The position numbers and the translations under genes were made by a program. Below, one piece after another: positions 46,002 to 59,900 of a stretch of 64,000 bases of DNA (the stretch's first letter is position 1; each line of letters opens with the position of its first letter). The notes under the pieces were generated by a model, which was not told the DNA's origin, searched no databases, and saw only the letters and a program-made list of their open reading frames with translations. Source of the stretch: Pyrenopolyporus hunteri (taxonomy: Eukaryota; Ascomycota; Sordariomycetes; Xylariales; Hypoxylaceae); NCBI GenBank assembly GCA_902806595.1, contig CADCXC010000038.1:4092001-4156000 (forward strand), written 5' to 3'.

Positions 46002-47595
46002 ATGAAGTTCACTGCAGTTGCAGCTACCTGCCTCTCTTTAATTTCGCAGGTCCTCGGCGAATCCAAACTTGCTGGGCCGTCGTCCTCCAAGGTCATACTC
46101 CCAGCTACCTTCAAGCCGCCACAGGTGTTCAAGAATGCCAACCTGGTACATGTCATCTCTCTAGAAAAGAACTATGCGAAGGAGTCTATCAACGTCTTAA
46201 TCGAAAACTCGTCACCCGATCCCCAAGATGAGTACTTCCTGCCGTTCACGATCGACCAGATGGAGAGGGTCGGAGGTATCGAGGTGAAGGACCGAAAGGA
46301 TTCTAGCGTAACGGGCTTTGCCGTCGAGGCTGTCGAGTTCGACCCGTTGAGGTAAAGAGGAATTTCCGTTCCCAGATTGTTCTGCATTCGATGCTAATCG
46401 AGCATCACGATAGCGATACTCAGTACTATCGCATCCGACTGCCCACACCCTTGCCGGCCAAGGGCCAACAGACCCTAGGTATCTCGTTCTACTATCTCAA
46501 TGCATTCGCGCCGCTTCCAGCCGCCATTGAGCAATCCGAGAAGCAATACCTCGTCTACCAATTCTCGGCGTATTGCCCGTCGGCCTATCCAACCTTGAAA
46601 CAGAAGACGGAAGTCAAGCTCCCGTCTTCCGATATCCCCGACTACACCAAGATCGCCGGCAGCGGCGAGACGAAGGAGTCGCCGCAAAAGCAAGGTTCTA
46701 AGCTTACCTACGGTCCTTTCCCCGAGGTCCCAGCTGGTGCGGTGTCCCCCGTCAAGGTACGGTACGAATTCACCAAGCCCGTCACTCATATCTCACTTCT
46801 GGAACGGGATGTCGAAGTCAGCCATTGGGGCGGCAACGTTGCGTTCGAGGAGCGATACACTCTCTACAATTACGGCGCGAATCTCTCGGCTCAGTTCAAC
46901 AGGGTGAAATGGGCGCAATCCCAATACTTCAATCCTACGAGCTACGCCCTGAAGGAGCTGAAGTTTCCCCTCCGTGCTGGAAGCAAGGACGCATACTTCA
47001 CGGATGTGATCGGGAATGTATCGACGTCGCGCTTCCGCTCTAACAGACGGGAGGCTGTCCTCGAACTTAAGCCCCGGTACCCCGTATTTGGCGGCTGGAA
47101 GTACCCATTCACTATCGGGTGGAATGCCGACGCTAAGCAGTACTTGAGGAAGACGTCTGGTGATAGCTATATGTTGGGCGTGCCTTTTCTCGAGGGGCCT
47201 AAGCAGCCGGAAGGCGCCGCGTACGAGCAGATCCAGGTCCGCGTGCTACTACCAGAAGGTGCCGAGTGAGTATTTACGCAAGGCCGAACCTATCAGACAC
47301 GTTCTAACTTTCTCGTAGGAATGTCCGATTCTACACCACTATCCCTGAATCTTCAATCACCGATTATTCAATCGATCTACAAAAGACATATCTAGACACT
47401 ATTGGCCGCACAGTCCTGACGATCAAAGCGAGGAACCTGGTAGACGAGTTCCGAGACCGCGAGCTTATCGTCTCGTATGATTACTCGCTGGTGGCTGGCC
47501 TCCGCAAGCCTCTTATTGTGTTCTCTAGTATGATGACTCTGTTTGCGGGAATATGGGCACTTTCAAAGGTGGATGTGAGGTTCTCGACAAAATAG
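46002..47595 (+). CDS. OST1: Oligosaccharyltransferase subunit OST1 (ribophorin I)
   Basis: Exons 46002-46351, 46414-47265 and 47319-47595 give 492 residues. The apparent frame break after 46355 is a 62-nt intron (gtaaag..gatag, branch GCTAATC); splicing it gives EAVEFDPLSDTQYYRIRLP, matching the family. The N-terminal signal peptide is MKFTAVAATCLSLISQVLG. The luminal domain shows the ribophorin I blocks VFKNANLVHVISLEKNYA, QQTLGISFYYLNAFAPLPAAI, YLVYQFSAYCPSAY, ISLLERDVEVSHWGGN and GWKYPFTIGWN. A single C-terminal membrane span (PLIVFSSMMTLFAGIWALSKV) ends with a short basic tail. OST1 is a structural subunit of the ER oligosaccharyltransferase that transfers the lipid-linked glycan to Asn in nascent proteins. 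It is the last recognisable gene before the AT-rich block, with its stop about 950 bp from the boundary. Confidence 0.93.
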
Positions 47596-48540
47596 TACGG
47601 GCGTTTGGTTCTTTTTAGGACAGAGTACATATGTGCATGTACATTACGGATTTTCAAAGGTTCAACGAAGGCCTGGAAGACCCTAGAGCGGCTTGTGGCT
47701 TAGATCTGACACAAAATAAACATAGTGAACTAAATTCTTCGCAGCGTTGTCCCTTGTCATTAAACCCCCAAGGCGAAAATTGGGGAGGAGCAATCTAAAA
47801 GCTCCAGGATTGTCTAGGTAGTTATGCGCTCCCTTGTGTCCGTAAGGGTTCGGTGCATTCTTAAAAACAAAAAGGTGAGGTATGATGTTTCGACTGCCTG
47901 CCCAACTTAACAAATGCCTGGTACGCCTGCATAAAATGGTATGGCGGTGATCGTGTTTCTATAGGGGCTATCTAGGGGTCCTGCTTCAGGGAGGTAGGTA
48001 GGTATGTACTATACGCCCAAGCTAAACCAGCCTAGCGGCACTTGGCTACAGTTTAAGCTGCAAGCTGACGTCGACACAGCATCATAGGTCGTACCTCCGT
48101 ATAAAACACCTCCAGAGCGGAACGCAGAAGTATAGACCCGGCAGATAGTATCATGCTATATTCATGCTTATATACCACCCAATATTTTATAAAGACATTA
48201 CTACTTACATAAGAGGCGACACTTTAATTTGATGTTCGTGTGGAAGGGTGGGTATTGAAAGCGGGAAGGATGAGATGTCGTACGTATGTGCGTGCAGACT
48301 TGGTACGTAAACTGGGCGAGCATAGTAGTGGATATTAACGGCAGTATACGAGAGGGTGTATCGAGTAATCTGCTTCCCGATCCTATGTACATAAAAAAGT
48401 TTTAGATGAAATATCATGTCGTTTTTCTATATGGAATATAAGAGCCCATTCCGTATTATAGGTTGTTACAGATAGACCGCTTTGCCTAAGCGGGTTATAA
48501 GTGGTAGGTAAGTTGAGTTGTGGAACCGGAAAAACGGCGT
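47596..48540. other. Intergenic DNA leading to the AT-rich block
   Basis: Ordinary base composition with a TAGG tract at 47993-48004, becoming AT-leaning after about 48150. No gene is supported; small minus-strand frames (47683-47913, 48201-48417) lack motifs. Confidence 0.4.
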
Positions 48541-50343
48541 TAAGTTAGACGAAATTTTAGAAACCGTTAAACCGCTATTCATTTTTATTTTACCGTATTA
48601 TTTAACATATAATACGACACACCGTATTTTTAATTATTAAAATTACATATATAATTTAACGTATATTTTTATTTAATTATATAATATTAAAAAATATTAA
48701 TTAAATTAAATATTTATTTAAATATTTAAATAAAATAATAAAAATTATTAATTAATTATTATTAAAAATAATTTTATATATTTTATAAATTTATAATATA
48801 ATTAAATTTAAATTTTACGATTTAACGTACGTAATATATTATCGAAAAAAAAAAAATAAAAAAAAAAAAAATAAAAATATTTTATTATTTAATATAATTA
48901 TAAAAAAATTTAACTCGTTTTTTTTATTAAATAATTTATTATTTTCGATTAACGATTTATTATATTCGATTAACGATATATTATTTTTAATTATTAATTT
49001 AATATTTTTAATCGACGAATCGATTTTATCGATATATAACGTCGAAATTAATAAATTTAAATATTTAAATATAAACGTTTTTAAAAAAATTATATTATTA
49101 AATTTTTCGTATAATTAAATTATTTTAAAAATCGAAATTTTCCATTTAAATTATAAATATAATTATAATTTATTATTATATTTTAACGATTTAAACGACG
49201 AAAATATTTTATATTATTTAATATATTATATTTATTATATTATAATTAAAAATTATTAACGTAATAATAAAAAATTAAAAAAAAAATATCTTTTCGAATA
49301 ATTTATATTTATTTAAAAATTTAAAAAAAAATAACCGTATTAATTCGATTAAAAATAACTTAATTTTATAAAATAAAAAATATTTTTTTTAAATATTTAA
49401 ATCGTTCGAACCGTTAAAAAAACTTCTATTATTAAAAAAATTTCGAAAAATAATTTAAAAAACTTTTTTATTATTTTTATTTATATAATTAAAAATATAA
49501 ATTTAAAAAAACATCGAACGTATATATATATTTTTTATTATTATATTTTTTTTATTAATAATTATTTTAATAAATTTTAATAAATATAATTATTTAATTA
49601 TTACATTTTTCGAAAATTAAATATATTCGAAAAAAAATAAATTATTAAAAGTATTTAAACTTTTTAAAACGTTTAAATTTTCCCGTAAATAATAAAAACT
49701 TATAAATTATTATTTAATTAAAAACGTTTACCCCGTCGATAAATACCACGTATTTTTTTATAAAAAAAAAATTAAACGTTAATTTACGCGAAATAATATA
49801 CGTTTATATATATTAAATTAAATAAACTATAATTTTAATCGAAATAAATAATATAATAAAATTTTTTTTCGTTATAATTTACATTATATTTATAATTCGA
49901 AAACATTTTTTATATTTTCGAAACGTATAACGTTTATAAATTATAATAATTTTTAATACGTATTTTATATTTATATTATATAAAAACCATTCGATAATAA
50001 TTATATTAATTAAAAATATTTCGTTAATTATTATAATTAATAATTAAATTCCTTTTATAATATTTTTTTTATATATTATTTAATTCGATTTATTTAAAGT
50101 TTTTTTAATATTTATCGTATATTAATTTTATATAAAAATATATTAAAACCCTTTAAAATATATAATATTATTTCGAAAAAATACGAATATATTTATAAAA
50201 TTAAAAAAACATTAATATTTTTCGTTAATAATAAATATTAAATATAATCGAATAAAAATATTAAATCGTTTAAATTTAAATCGTAATTTAAACCGCCGCT
50301 TAATAAAAAACATAAACTAAATAATTTAAAAGATAATATTAAT

Positions 50344-50525
50344 AAACGACGAAATAACGACGAAAAAAACGACGAAAAAAACGACGAAAAAAGCGACGAA
50401 AAAAACAACGAAAAAAACGACAAAAAAAACGACAAAAAAAATAATAAAAGTAATAATAAAAATAGTAACAAAAGTAATAATAATAATAATAATATAAAAA
50501 ATAATAAAAATAATAACGAAAATAA
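50344..50525. repeat. Purine-rich (ACGACGAAAAAA)n and AATAAT tract
   Basis: About eight imperfect 12-bp units of ACGACGAAAAAA followed by AATAATAAAAGT-type repeats, inside the AT-rich block. Read on the plus strand it gives Asn/Asp/Glu/Lys repeats, so it could be the worn-down remnant of a charged region in a former coding sequence, or a simple satellite. The minus-strand frame at 50238-50471 (Leu/Phe runs) is its shadow. Confidence 0.6.
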
Positions 50526-52631
50526 TAATTAATTTAATAACGAAATTAATAACGTAAATATTTTCGATATTAATAATATTTTAAAAAAATATCGAACTTT
50601 TATAAATTTAATTTATTATAAACTAAAATTCGAAAAATATAAAAATCGATTCGATTTTAATAATAATAAATACATTAATAATAATTTCGATATTAATTAC
50701 TTTTTAAAAAAAAATCAAATTTTTATAAATTCAATTTATTATAAATTAAAATTTAAAAAATATAAAAATTTAATTAACTTTAATAATAATCGCGAAAAAA
50801 AACATACTCGAAATAATAGTTTCGTTTTCGTTAATAAAATTAAATTTATAAAAAAACCATCGCTTTATAATTTTATTAATTCGATATAACTATTCGAATT
50901 AAATTTATCTACATTTATTTTCATTATTAAAAATAATTATATAAACGCGATTAATATTTATAAAAATAATAAATATTTTATTAAATATATACCCAAATTT
51001 AAATCTTAAACTTCGAAAAATAATTCGAATATTTAATTTCGTTATATTAATTAATCGTATATTATAAAATATAATTAATAAAAAGTTTTTATAATAACTA
51101 TATATTAAAAATTAAACGAATAATTTATAATAATAAAAAAAAATATTATTATTTATAAATTATTTAATAATTTTTTTTTTTTTTTCTTCGATTTATCGTT
51201 AATAATTTTTAAAATTTATTAACGAAAAACGCGAAAATTATAAAAAAAATATTTAAATTTAAATTAATATATATATTTAATCGTATTTTTATATATTTAA
51301 AATTATAAATAAATTAAATAATTATTTAATTTAATTAATAATTATCGAAACTTATTCGTTTTATTATTTCCGTTTAATATAAAATTAAAAATTTCGAAAA
51401 AAAAAAAAAAAAAAAAATATTATCGTTATTTTAAATATTATAATCGAAATATTACGATTTACGTTACATTATTAAATTTAAATTTAAAATAATAATAAAT
51501 ATTTTCTTTTTAATAAAATTAAAATAAAACTATATTATTTAATATAAATTTAATTAATAACGTTTTTTTTAAAAAAAAAAATATTTTTATTATTAAAATT
51601 AATTATAAATAACGTTACGTTCGTTATTAAACTTTTTTTCGTTAAAATTAATTAACGTTAAATTAAAAAAAAATATAATATTATATTTAAAATTTTTATA
51701 ATTAATAAAAGTTAACTTATAAAAAATAATATTAATTTATAAAATTATATAATTATAATATAATCGAATTAAAAGTCGAATAATAAATCTTTTTAAATAA
51801 AAAAATTATTTATAACGTAAATAATTTTTTACATTATTTATCGATCGAATCGTTTTTTTATAAAAAAAAATATTAAAATATAATAATTAATACATCGCAT
51901 TTTAAAATAATATAAATATATAATTATAAAATTAAATATTACGTAATAATATTTATTAAATATATTTTTATTAAAAATTAATAAATGTTATTATAAAAAA
52001 ATAAATTAAAAAAAAAATAAATAAACGATACGTTTAAATAATTAATTAATTAATTAACGTTTATTCGATATAATTTACGTCTTTTTATTAAATATATAAT
52101 ATAACTTATAAAATTAAAACTTATAACATAATCGTTTTAAAGTTTAAATAAATTCGTTTAATTTTTTTAAAAAAAAAATTAAATTCGAAATAAATTTTTA
52201 ATAATTTCGAAATATATTTTAAAAATAATTATTATTATAATTATATACATTATAAATTTAAAAATATAAAATTTAACTTATTATATTTTAATATTTTTTT
52301 TTATAAAAATTAATTAAATTAATAAATAATAAATATTATAATTCGATGTAATTAATTTAATTTTATTAAATAACCGATTATTAAATAAATAAAAAATCGT
52401 AACACGACGCGAAATATTAAAAATTAAAAATAAAATCTTATTAATATTATAAAAAAAAAAAAAAAAAATTAAATTACGATTCGAAAAATCGTAATTTTAT
52501 ATTTAAATTTTAACGATATATTCGATCGAAAACTCGATGTCGATTATTTAATAAAATTAAACTTATCGTATTAAACCGTAATAAATCGTTAATTAATAAC
52601 CGAAAAATTATTATATAATCGCAAATTAATA

Positions 52632-52897
52632 TTAAATAAATAAAAAATCGTTAATTAATAACCGAAAAATTATCATATAATTATATAATAAAAAATACGA
52701 AAATAAAAAAAATTAATTAAATTATATATATATAAAAATTATAAATAAATTAACTTTATATTAATTAATATTTATATTTTTTTTAAAAGTTTATATTTTA
52801 AATTTCCGTCGTATAAAATAATAAAACATTTAATAAAAATATATCTACCGTTATTATCGTTACGATAAATACTTTAATATTAAATTACATTATTATA
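52632..52897 (-). repeat. ~270 bp repeat family, copy A (inverted)
   Basis: The reverse complement of this stretch aligns almost end to end with 53403-53682 and 56636-56906. Shared landmarks are TATTTATCGTAACGATAATA, TATAAATATTAATTAATATA and a terminal TTATTAATTAACGA. Its outer edge also carries a local duplication of AATCGTTAATTAATAACCGA, 64 bp apart (about 52584 and 52648). Confidence 0.7.
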
Positions 52898-53402
52898 TCG
52901 ACATTAAAACTTCGATCGAATATATCGTCGAAATTTATATATAAAACCGCGGTTTAATTTTTTTTTTTTTTTATATATATATAATATTAATAAAATTCGA
53001 TCCTTAATTTTTAATATTATACGTCGTATTAAATTTTATCGAATTTATTAACCTCGTTATATTTTAATTTTATAAAATAATAAAATATAAAATAATTCGT
53101 TATATTATATATATATTAAACCGTAAATTTTCGAGTTATTTTTTAATTTTTTTTTTTTAATTTTTTATAAAATTAATATAATTAATTTTTAATATTTAAA
53201 TTTCACTTCGTAATATCGTAAAATTAATAAAATTAAAATAAAATATTTTACGAAAATTTATTACGTCGTTACGTAATTTAAATAACTTTATATAAAATAT
53301 ATTTATATATTAAAATAAATATCGAAAATAATAATATAAATAATAATATAAACAATAATATAAACGATAATTTAAAAATTAATATAAATATAAAATATTA
53401 AA

Positions 53403-53682
53403 ATTATTATAATAATATAATTTTATATTAAAATATTTATCGTAACGATAATAATAATAAATATACTTTTATTAAATATTTCGTCGTTTTATATAATAAA
53501 AACTTAAAACATATATTTTTAAAATAAATATAAATATTAATTAATATAAAATTAACTCATTTATAACTTTTAAACATATATAATTTAATTAATTTATTTT
53601 ATTTCGTACTTTTTTATTATATAATTATATAATAATTTTTTAATTATTTATTAATAACTTTTTATTTATTTAATAATTATAA
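53403..53682 (+). repeat. ~270 bp repeat family, copy B
   Basis: Inverted relative to copy A, with about 505 bp between them, so 52632-53682 reads as a ~1.05 kb unit with long inverted ends. It is direct relative to copy C 3.2 kb downstream. Differences between copies are mainly C/T and G/A changes plus small A/T indels, as expected from RIP. Confidence 0.7.
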
Positions 53683-55559
53683 TTATCGTCGTTATTATTA
53701 TTATTATTATATTATTACCGTTATTATATTTATTTTTATTATATATATTATTATTTATTTACATATTTATACTTACTATTTATATTATTTATATCGTATT
53801 AATAATTTAATATTATTTTATATATTTAAAAAAAATAATTTATTTTAAACCAATATTATAAACTTTTAAATTAACGTTATTATTTTTATTATTTATATTA
53901 TTATTATTATTTATAATATTATTAACCGATTTAAATAACCGGGGTATTTTATTTTTAACCGTAAAACGATTTTTTTCGAATTCGTTATTATTATTATTAT
54001 TGTTAAATAAAAAATTATAATTTTTATTATTTTAACGAATTATAATTTTTTTATTAATAAAATAATATTAATAAAACTTATTTTTAACGTCGTTAAAATC
54101 GCTATTATTATCGTAATTACGATCGTTAATTTAAAAACGAAAACGTTTTTTAAAAATAAAAAATTTATCCTTAAAAAATCGAAAGATATTTATAATAAAA
54201 AATACAACCATAATTTTTATAATTAAATTATCGCCATTATTAATATTTTAAAAAATAAAAAATATAAATCGTTTCATTTTCGAAAATTTAAAAAATCGTA
54301 TAATTTTATTATTAAAAATAATTTATATAAATCGAATAAATAAATATTTAAAATTAACACCGTAAATTTAATAAATTTTTTTATTATAAAATAAAATTTT
54401 TTATTTATATAATAATCGTAACGTATAAAATATATAAAATATTAATACGTAATTGCTATTTTTTAATTTAAAAATTAATATAAATTTTTTCGCGTCGAAT
54501 ATATTATAAACATTAATACGAAAAAAAATAATATTATTAATATTTTATATAAAAAACACCGTTATTTAACCGTAAATATTTATTTTATTATAATTAAATT
54601 AAAGTTTTTATTTTTTAAAAACGAAATAAACTTATTTATAATTATAAAAAACTTACGTAATTTAATAATATTCGTCGTAATTCATTATATTTTCCCGTTT
54701 TTTCGTTTCTAAATATTAAATTTTATAATCGAAAATAAATAAAATATCGAAATTTTATTAAAATAAAAGTAAATTATTATAAAAAAATATTTAATAATCG
54801 AAATTCGAAGTAATTAAATAAAAACTTATATTCGATAATTAATATATAATAATAATAATAAAAATAACATTAATAAATTATAATATACCTATAAAATCGT
54901 CGAAAAATTAAAAAACGTAAAATTAATATTTCTTATTAAATAAAATATTATTATTAAATCGAATAAACCGTAAATCGTTTATTTTATTAAATATATTAAA
55001 ATAAAAACGATTTACGTCGTTTTTAATAATTTAAATATTATCGATTATTATATAATAAATATAATACATTAAATTATAATCGACGTTATTAATATTTAAC
55101 GTAAAAAACTTTAAAAAAAATTAATACGTATTAAAATATTTAAAATAATAAATAAAAACGTATAATAAAAAAAATTTAATCGATTCGATATTAATAATAT
55201 AAAATTATACGAATAATTTAACCGTAAAAAATAATAAAATTTAAAATTTTATTTTTAAATAACGAAATAATAAATAAAAAAAAATAAATAAAATATTTAT
55301 TTATTTAATTAAAATAATAAACGTCGATCGAATAATAAAGTTAAATTTTAAATATAGATTATATAATTATATATTCGAATAATTAAACGAATTTTCGTTT
55401 TATTAAATAACCGTTAATAAATTAAAAAATAATTTCGTTATTTATTTATTTATATAAAATCGCGGTTTTTTAAACTTTGATTTTTTATAAATTTTACGAT
55501 TATTTTTATAATTATATAATTTTTAATATAACTTTCGTAATATTTTTTAATTTTTATAA

Positions 55560-56535
55560 AAATTTACTTTATATTATTTTTAAAAAAATCGTTACGAAAA
55601 TCCACTTTATATTACTTTATATTATCTTTAAAAAAACCGTCGTAAAAATCCACCCTATACTATTTTATATTACCTTTCGAAAAAACCGTCGTAAAAATTT
55701 ATTTTATATTATTTTATATTACTTTTCGAAAAAACCGTCGCGAAAATTCATTTTATACTACTTTTAAAAAAACCGTCGTAAAAATTTACCTTATATTACC
55801 TTATATTACTTTTCGAAAAAATCGTCGCGAAAGTCTACCTTATATTATTTTTAAAAAAACCGTCGCGAAAATTTACCCCATACCACTTTATATTACTTTT
55901 CGAAAAAACCGTCGCGAAAACTTATTTTATATTATTTTTAAAAAAGTTGTTATAAAAATTTACTTTATATTATTTTATACTACTTTTCGAAAAAATCGTT
56001 ACGAAAATTTACTCTATATTACCTTTAAAAAAATCGTCGCGATAATTTACTTTATATTATTTTATATTATTTTTCGAAAAAACCGTTGTAAAAATTTATC
56101 TTATACTACTTTTAAAAAAACCGTTGCGAAAGTTTACCCTATATTATTTTATATTATTTTTCGAAAAAATCGTCGCGAAAGTTTACCCTATACCACTTTT
56201 AAAAAAACCGTTACGAAAATCCACTTTATACCACCCTATATTACCTTTCGAAAAAATCGTCGCGAAAGTTTATTTTATATTACTTTTAAAAAAATCGTTA
56301 CGAAAATCTATTTTATACTACTTTATATTACTTTTCGAAAAAATCGTCGCGAAAATCCACCCTATACTACCTTTAAAAAAACCGTCGCGAAAATTTACCT
56401 TATACCACCCTATATTACTTTTCGAAAAAGCCGTCGTAAAAGTCTACCTTATATTATTTTTAAAAAAACCGTCGCGAAAATTTACCCTATACTACCCTAT
56501 ATTACCTTTCGAAAAAATCGTCGCGAAAATTTACT
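55560..56535. repeat. Higher-order satellite: 87-bp units made of 49-bp and 38-bp monomers
   Basis: Each monomer contains TTTCGAAAAAACCGTCGCGA or TTTAAAAAAACCGTCGCGA followed by AAATTTACC(C/T)TAT. Long (49 bp) and short (38 bp) monomers alternate strictly from about 55735 to 56519: nine 87-bp periods, with a few irregular monomers before. Because 87 is a multiple of three, the array makes fortuitous frames (55477-55767 and 56124-56600) with a 29-residue period; these are not genes. Copies differ mostly by C/T and G/A. Confidence 0.9.
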
Positions 56536-56635
56536 CGTATGATTTTTTTATACTTAATTTTAAATATATAATTCGAAAGATTTTTCGAAAAATATTATAA
56601 AAAATATATCGAATTAAAATTAAATTTATATAATT

Positions 56636-56906
56636 AAATTATAATAATATAATTTCGTATTAAAATATTTATTATAACGATAATAATAATAAATATATTT
56701 TTATTAAATATTTTATCGTTTTACGTAATAAACATTTAAAATATAAACTTTTAAAAATAATATAAATATCGATTAATATAAAATTAATTTATTTATAATT
56801 TTTATATATATATAATTTAATTAATTTTATTTATTTTCGTATTTTTTATTATACGATCGTATAATAATTTTTCGATTATTAATTAACGACTTTTTATTCA
56901 TTTAAT
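56636..56906 (+). repeat. ~270 bp repeat family, copy C
   Basis: Same orientation as copy B and about 100 bp after the satellite array. It keeps TATTTATTATAACGATAATA and the closing TTATTAATTAACGACTTTTT stretch. After it come short TATAATTAAATTTATATAAT-type repeats (56910-57010). Confidence 0.7.
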
Positions 56907-59900
56907 ATAAATTTATATAATTAAATGTATATAATTAAATTTATTCGATTCGAATTTTTTAAATAAAATTATACGTTAAATTAAAATTAAATTTATATAA
57001 TTAAATTTATATAATTTAAATTTTTCGTATAAATTCATTTAATTCGATTTATTTAATTAAATTAATTTAATTAATAAAATCGCTTATTAAAATACGAATA
57101 ATTTTAAATATAATAATATAACATTTAATAAAATAATTTAATTAATTAAATAAATACGTAATATAAATCGTTTAATATAACGTACGTATAATTCGTTAAT
57201 ATAACATATAATTTATATAATATAAAAAATATAATTCGTGAATTTTTACGTAATTAAATTTTTTTTTATTTAAAAAAAAAATTAAAATATATCCTAAAAT
57301 TTCTTTAAATAAAACCGAATAATCGATAATAAACTTAAATATAACTTTATTATTTCATTTTATATATATTTAAATATTTAAAATAAATATATAAAATTAT
57401 AATTAAAATAATAAAACGATTATTAAATTTTTTATTTAAATTTTTAAAATAATATATACGTACGTATTTACGTATATTAAACGATTTTTTATATACGTAA
57501 ATATACATATATTTATAAAACATTAATAATTATTATATAAAAAATATTTAATTAAATATTAAATTAATATATATTTAATTAATAAAAATAAAATTAAATT
57601 ATTATTAACTTTAATTTTTTTATCGTAAACTTATATAAAATGTTAAATAATACGCTTTTATCGAAACATTTTTAATTATAATTTTAACGAAATATAATAT
57701 AATTTTTTATTAAAATCCCTTATTATATTTTTTATTATTATAATAAAATTAATTATATAATAAAAAAAATAACTATATTTTTATACGAATTATTTAATTA
57801 CCTTTAACTTTTAACTTAAATATATATATTAATTATTAATTAAAATATTTAATATATATTTATAATAAAATAATTACGATTTTTTCTTACGATTTTTTTT
57901 ACGATTTAATATTGTAACTTTATTTTATAACCTTTTTTACGATTTTTTTTACGACGTTTTTTACGATTTTTTATTATAATTTTATAATATTTATAATTTT
58001 TATTAATTTTATTACCGTACTTACTTTAATATATACGATTATACGAATATTATATTTTCGTATTTTTTAAATAAAACTTTATTTTTTTACCTTTTATACC
58101 TTTTTAATACGAAGTAATTATACTTTTCGTAAAAAGAATCTCTTAAATTATTTCTATATAATTTATTTTAAAATAATTAAATATTAATTAATATATTTTT
58201 TATTAAATCTTATAAACATTTATATTAAATTATATTACGTTTATATCTCCGTTTTTAAATATATTCGTTTAAACGATATTTATATTTTTTTTATATAATT
58301 TTAATTATTATTTATATTATAAAAATCCGTTATTTAAAATTTTATTAAATTTTAACTTTAATTTTCGACTTTTAATTACATATTATTCGAAGTATTTTTT
58401 TAAAGTTATATAATTTTATATATAAAAATACGTTATATCGTTAATAAATTTTAACGAATAAATTATAAATTATTTATTATATAACCGCTACGTTTTTAAT
58501 ATTAAAAAATCGTTAAAATTATATTCGATTAATAGTTTTTTTATTTTTTATATTAATTATATTAATTTAAAATTATATTTTAAATTTATAACGTAATTCC
58601 TTATATTAATTTCTTTTAAATTTAACTATATTATATTTATATAATCGATAATAATATAATTTTTATTTAATTAAAATTTAATACGATAATTATTTTATTA
58701 ATATATAAAATTAATAACTTTTTATTTTATTATATTTTTATATATAATATATAACGCGATTTAATTAATTAAATTCCCCTTATTAAATAATTAAACTTTA
58801 TAAAATTTATCGAAATAATCTTAAAATTATTAATTATAAAAAAAAAAAAAAATAAAAATAATTATATTTTTTAATACGTATAATTTAACGCGAAATTACG
58901 TTAATTAATAATTATAACTATTATTATTCGATTTTTCGATTTTATTTATTTATTTCTTATTTATATAAATTCGAAATTTAATAACTTTATATTTTAATTT
59001 TTTTAATTTCGTTCGAATTTTATATAACTATCGATAATTTTTAAGTTATAATTAATTAAAATTACGTTTAAACTATAAAAAGGATTTCGATCTTATAATT
59101 TATTCGCGTATATTATAATCGAATTTTTAACTCGAAAATAATAAAAAAAAATTAATTTAATATATTTAAAAATTAAAAATTATATCTATTTATATTAATT
59201 TATAATATTTTACGAAAATATACGTTAATATACGTATAAATTTCGAATTTAATAAAATTTAATTTATAATATTTATTTATAAATTAAATATAATTAAATC
59301 TCGAAATTATAAACTTTTTATACGTTTTTTATTTTACGTTTAATTTATTATTAATTCGTTACCATATAACTTTTAAATAAAATTATCGATATATAATATA
59401 AATTATATTTTTCGTAATTAAAAATTAAATATTTCAACGAATGCGTTTAAAGATATTATCTTTTTTTAAATCCTCGAAAACGTTTAAAACTTATTTATAA
59501 CTTTTAAAAAACTTATGTATTTTAAATATATTATATACCCGTTTAATTAAATTATTAATTTTTTTTTATATTATTTTCGATTTTAATATAAATAAAAAAC
59601 ACTTTATTAATATTAAAATCCCATTAATTAAATCGAAGTAAAATTTTATTATCGTAAAAATTTTTTTCGTAAAAAAAATAATGTATAAATTAAACGAATT
59701 CTTCGATATAAAATATTAAATTATATCGACATTTTCCCTATTATCGTAATTTACGTTATAAAAATCGTAAAAATAAATTAATTTTAAGTTTTTTAAATTT
59801 TAAATAATTAATAATTTAAATATATAAAAATTCGATATTAAAAAATTTAAAAATTCCTTTTTTAACGTTATTTATATTTAATTTATTTTTATAAATATTT

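Noticed and set aside
46340..46420. Apparent frameshift in OST1
   Set aside because: A 62-nt intron with donor, branch site and acceptor restores the family sequence exactly.
1..48540. tRNA genes
   Set aside because: I looked for B-box-like GGTTCGANTCC stretches with a matching A box and cloverleaf and found none convincing by eye; a covariance-model scan would be needed to exclude them.
55477..56600. Open frames of 96 and 158 codons in the AT-rich block
   Set aside because: They are produced by the 87-bp satellite, whose period is a multiple of three; the peptides are pure repeats with no initiation or coding signature.
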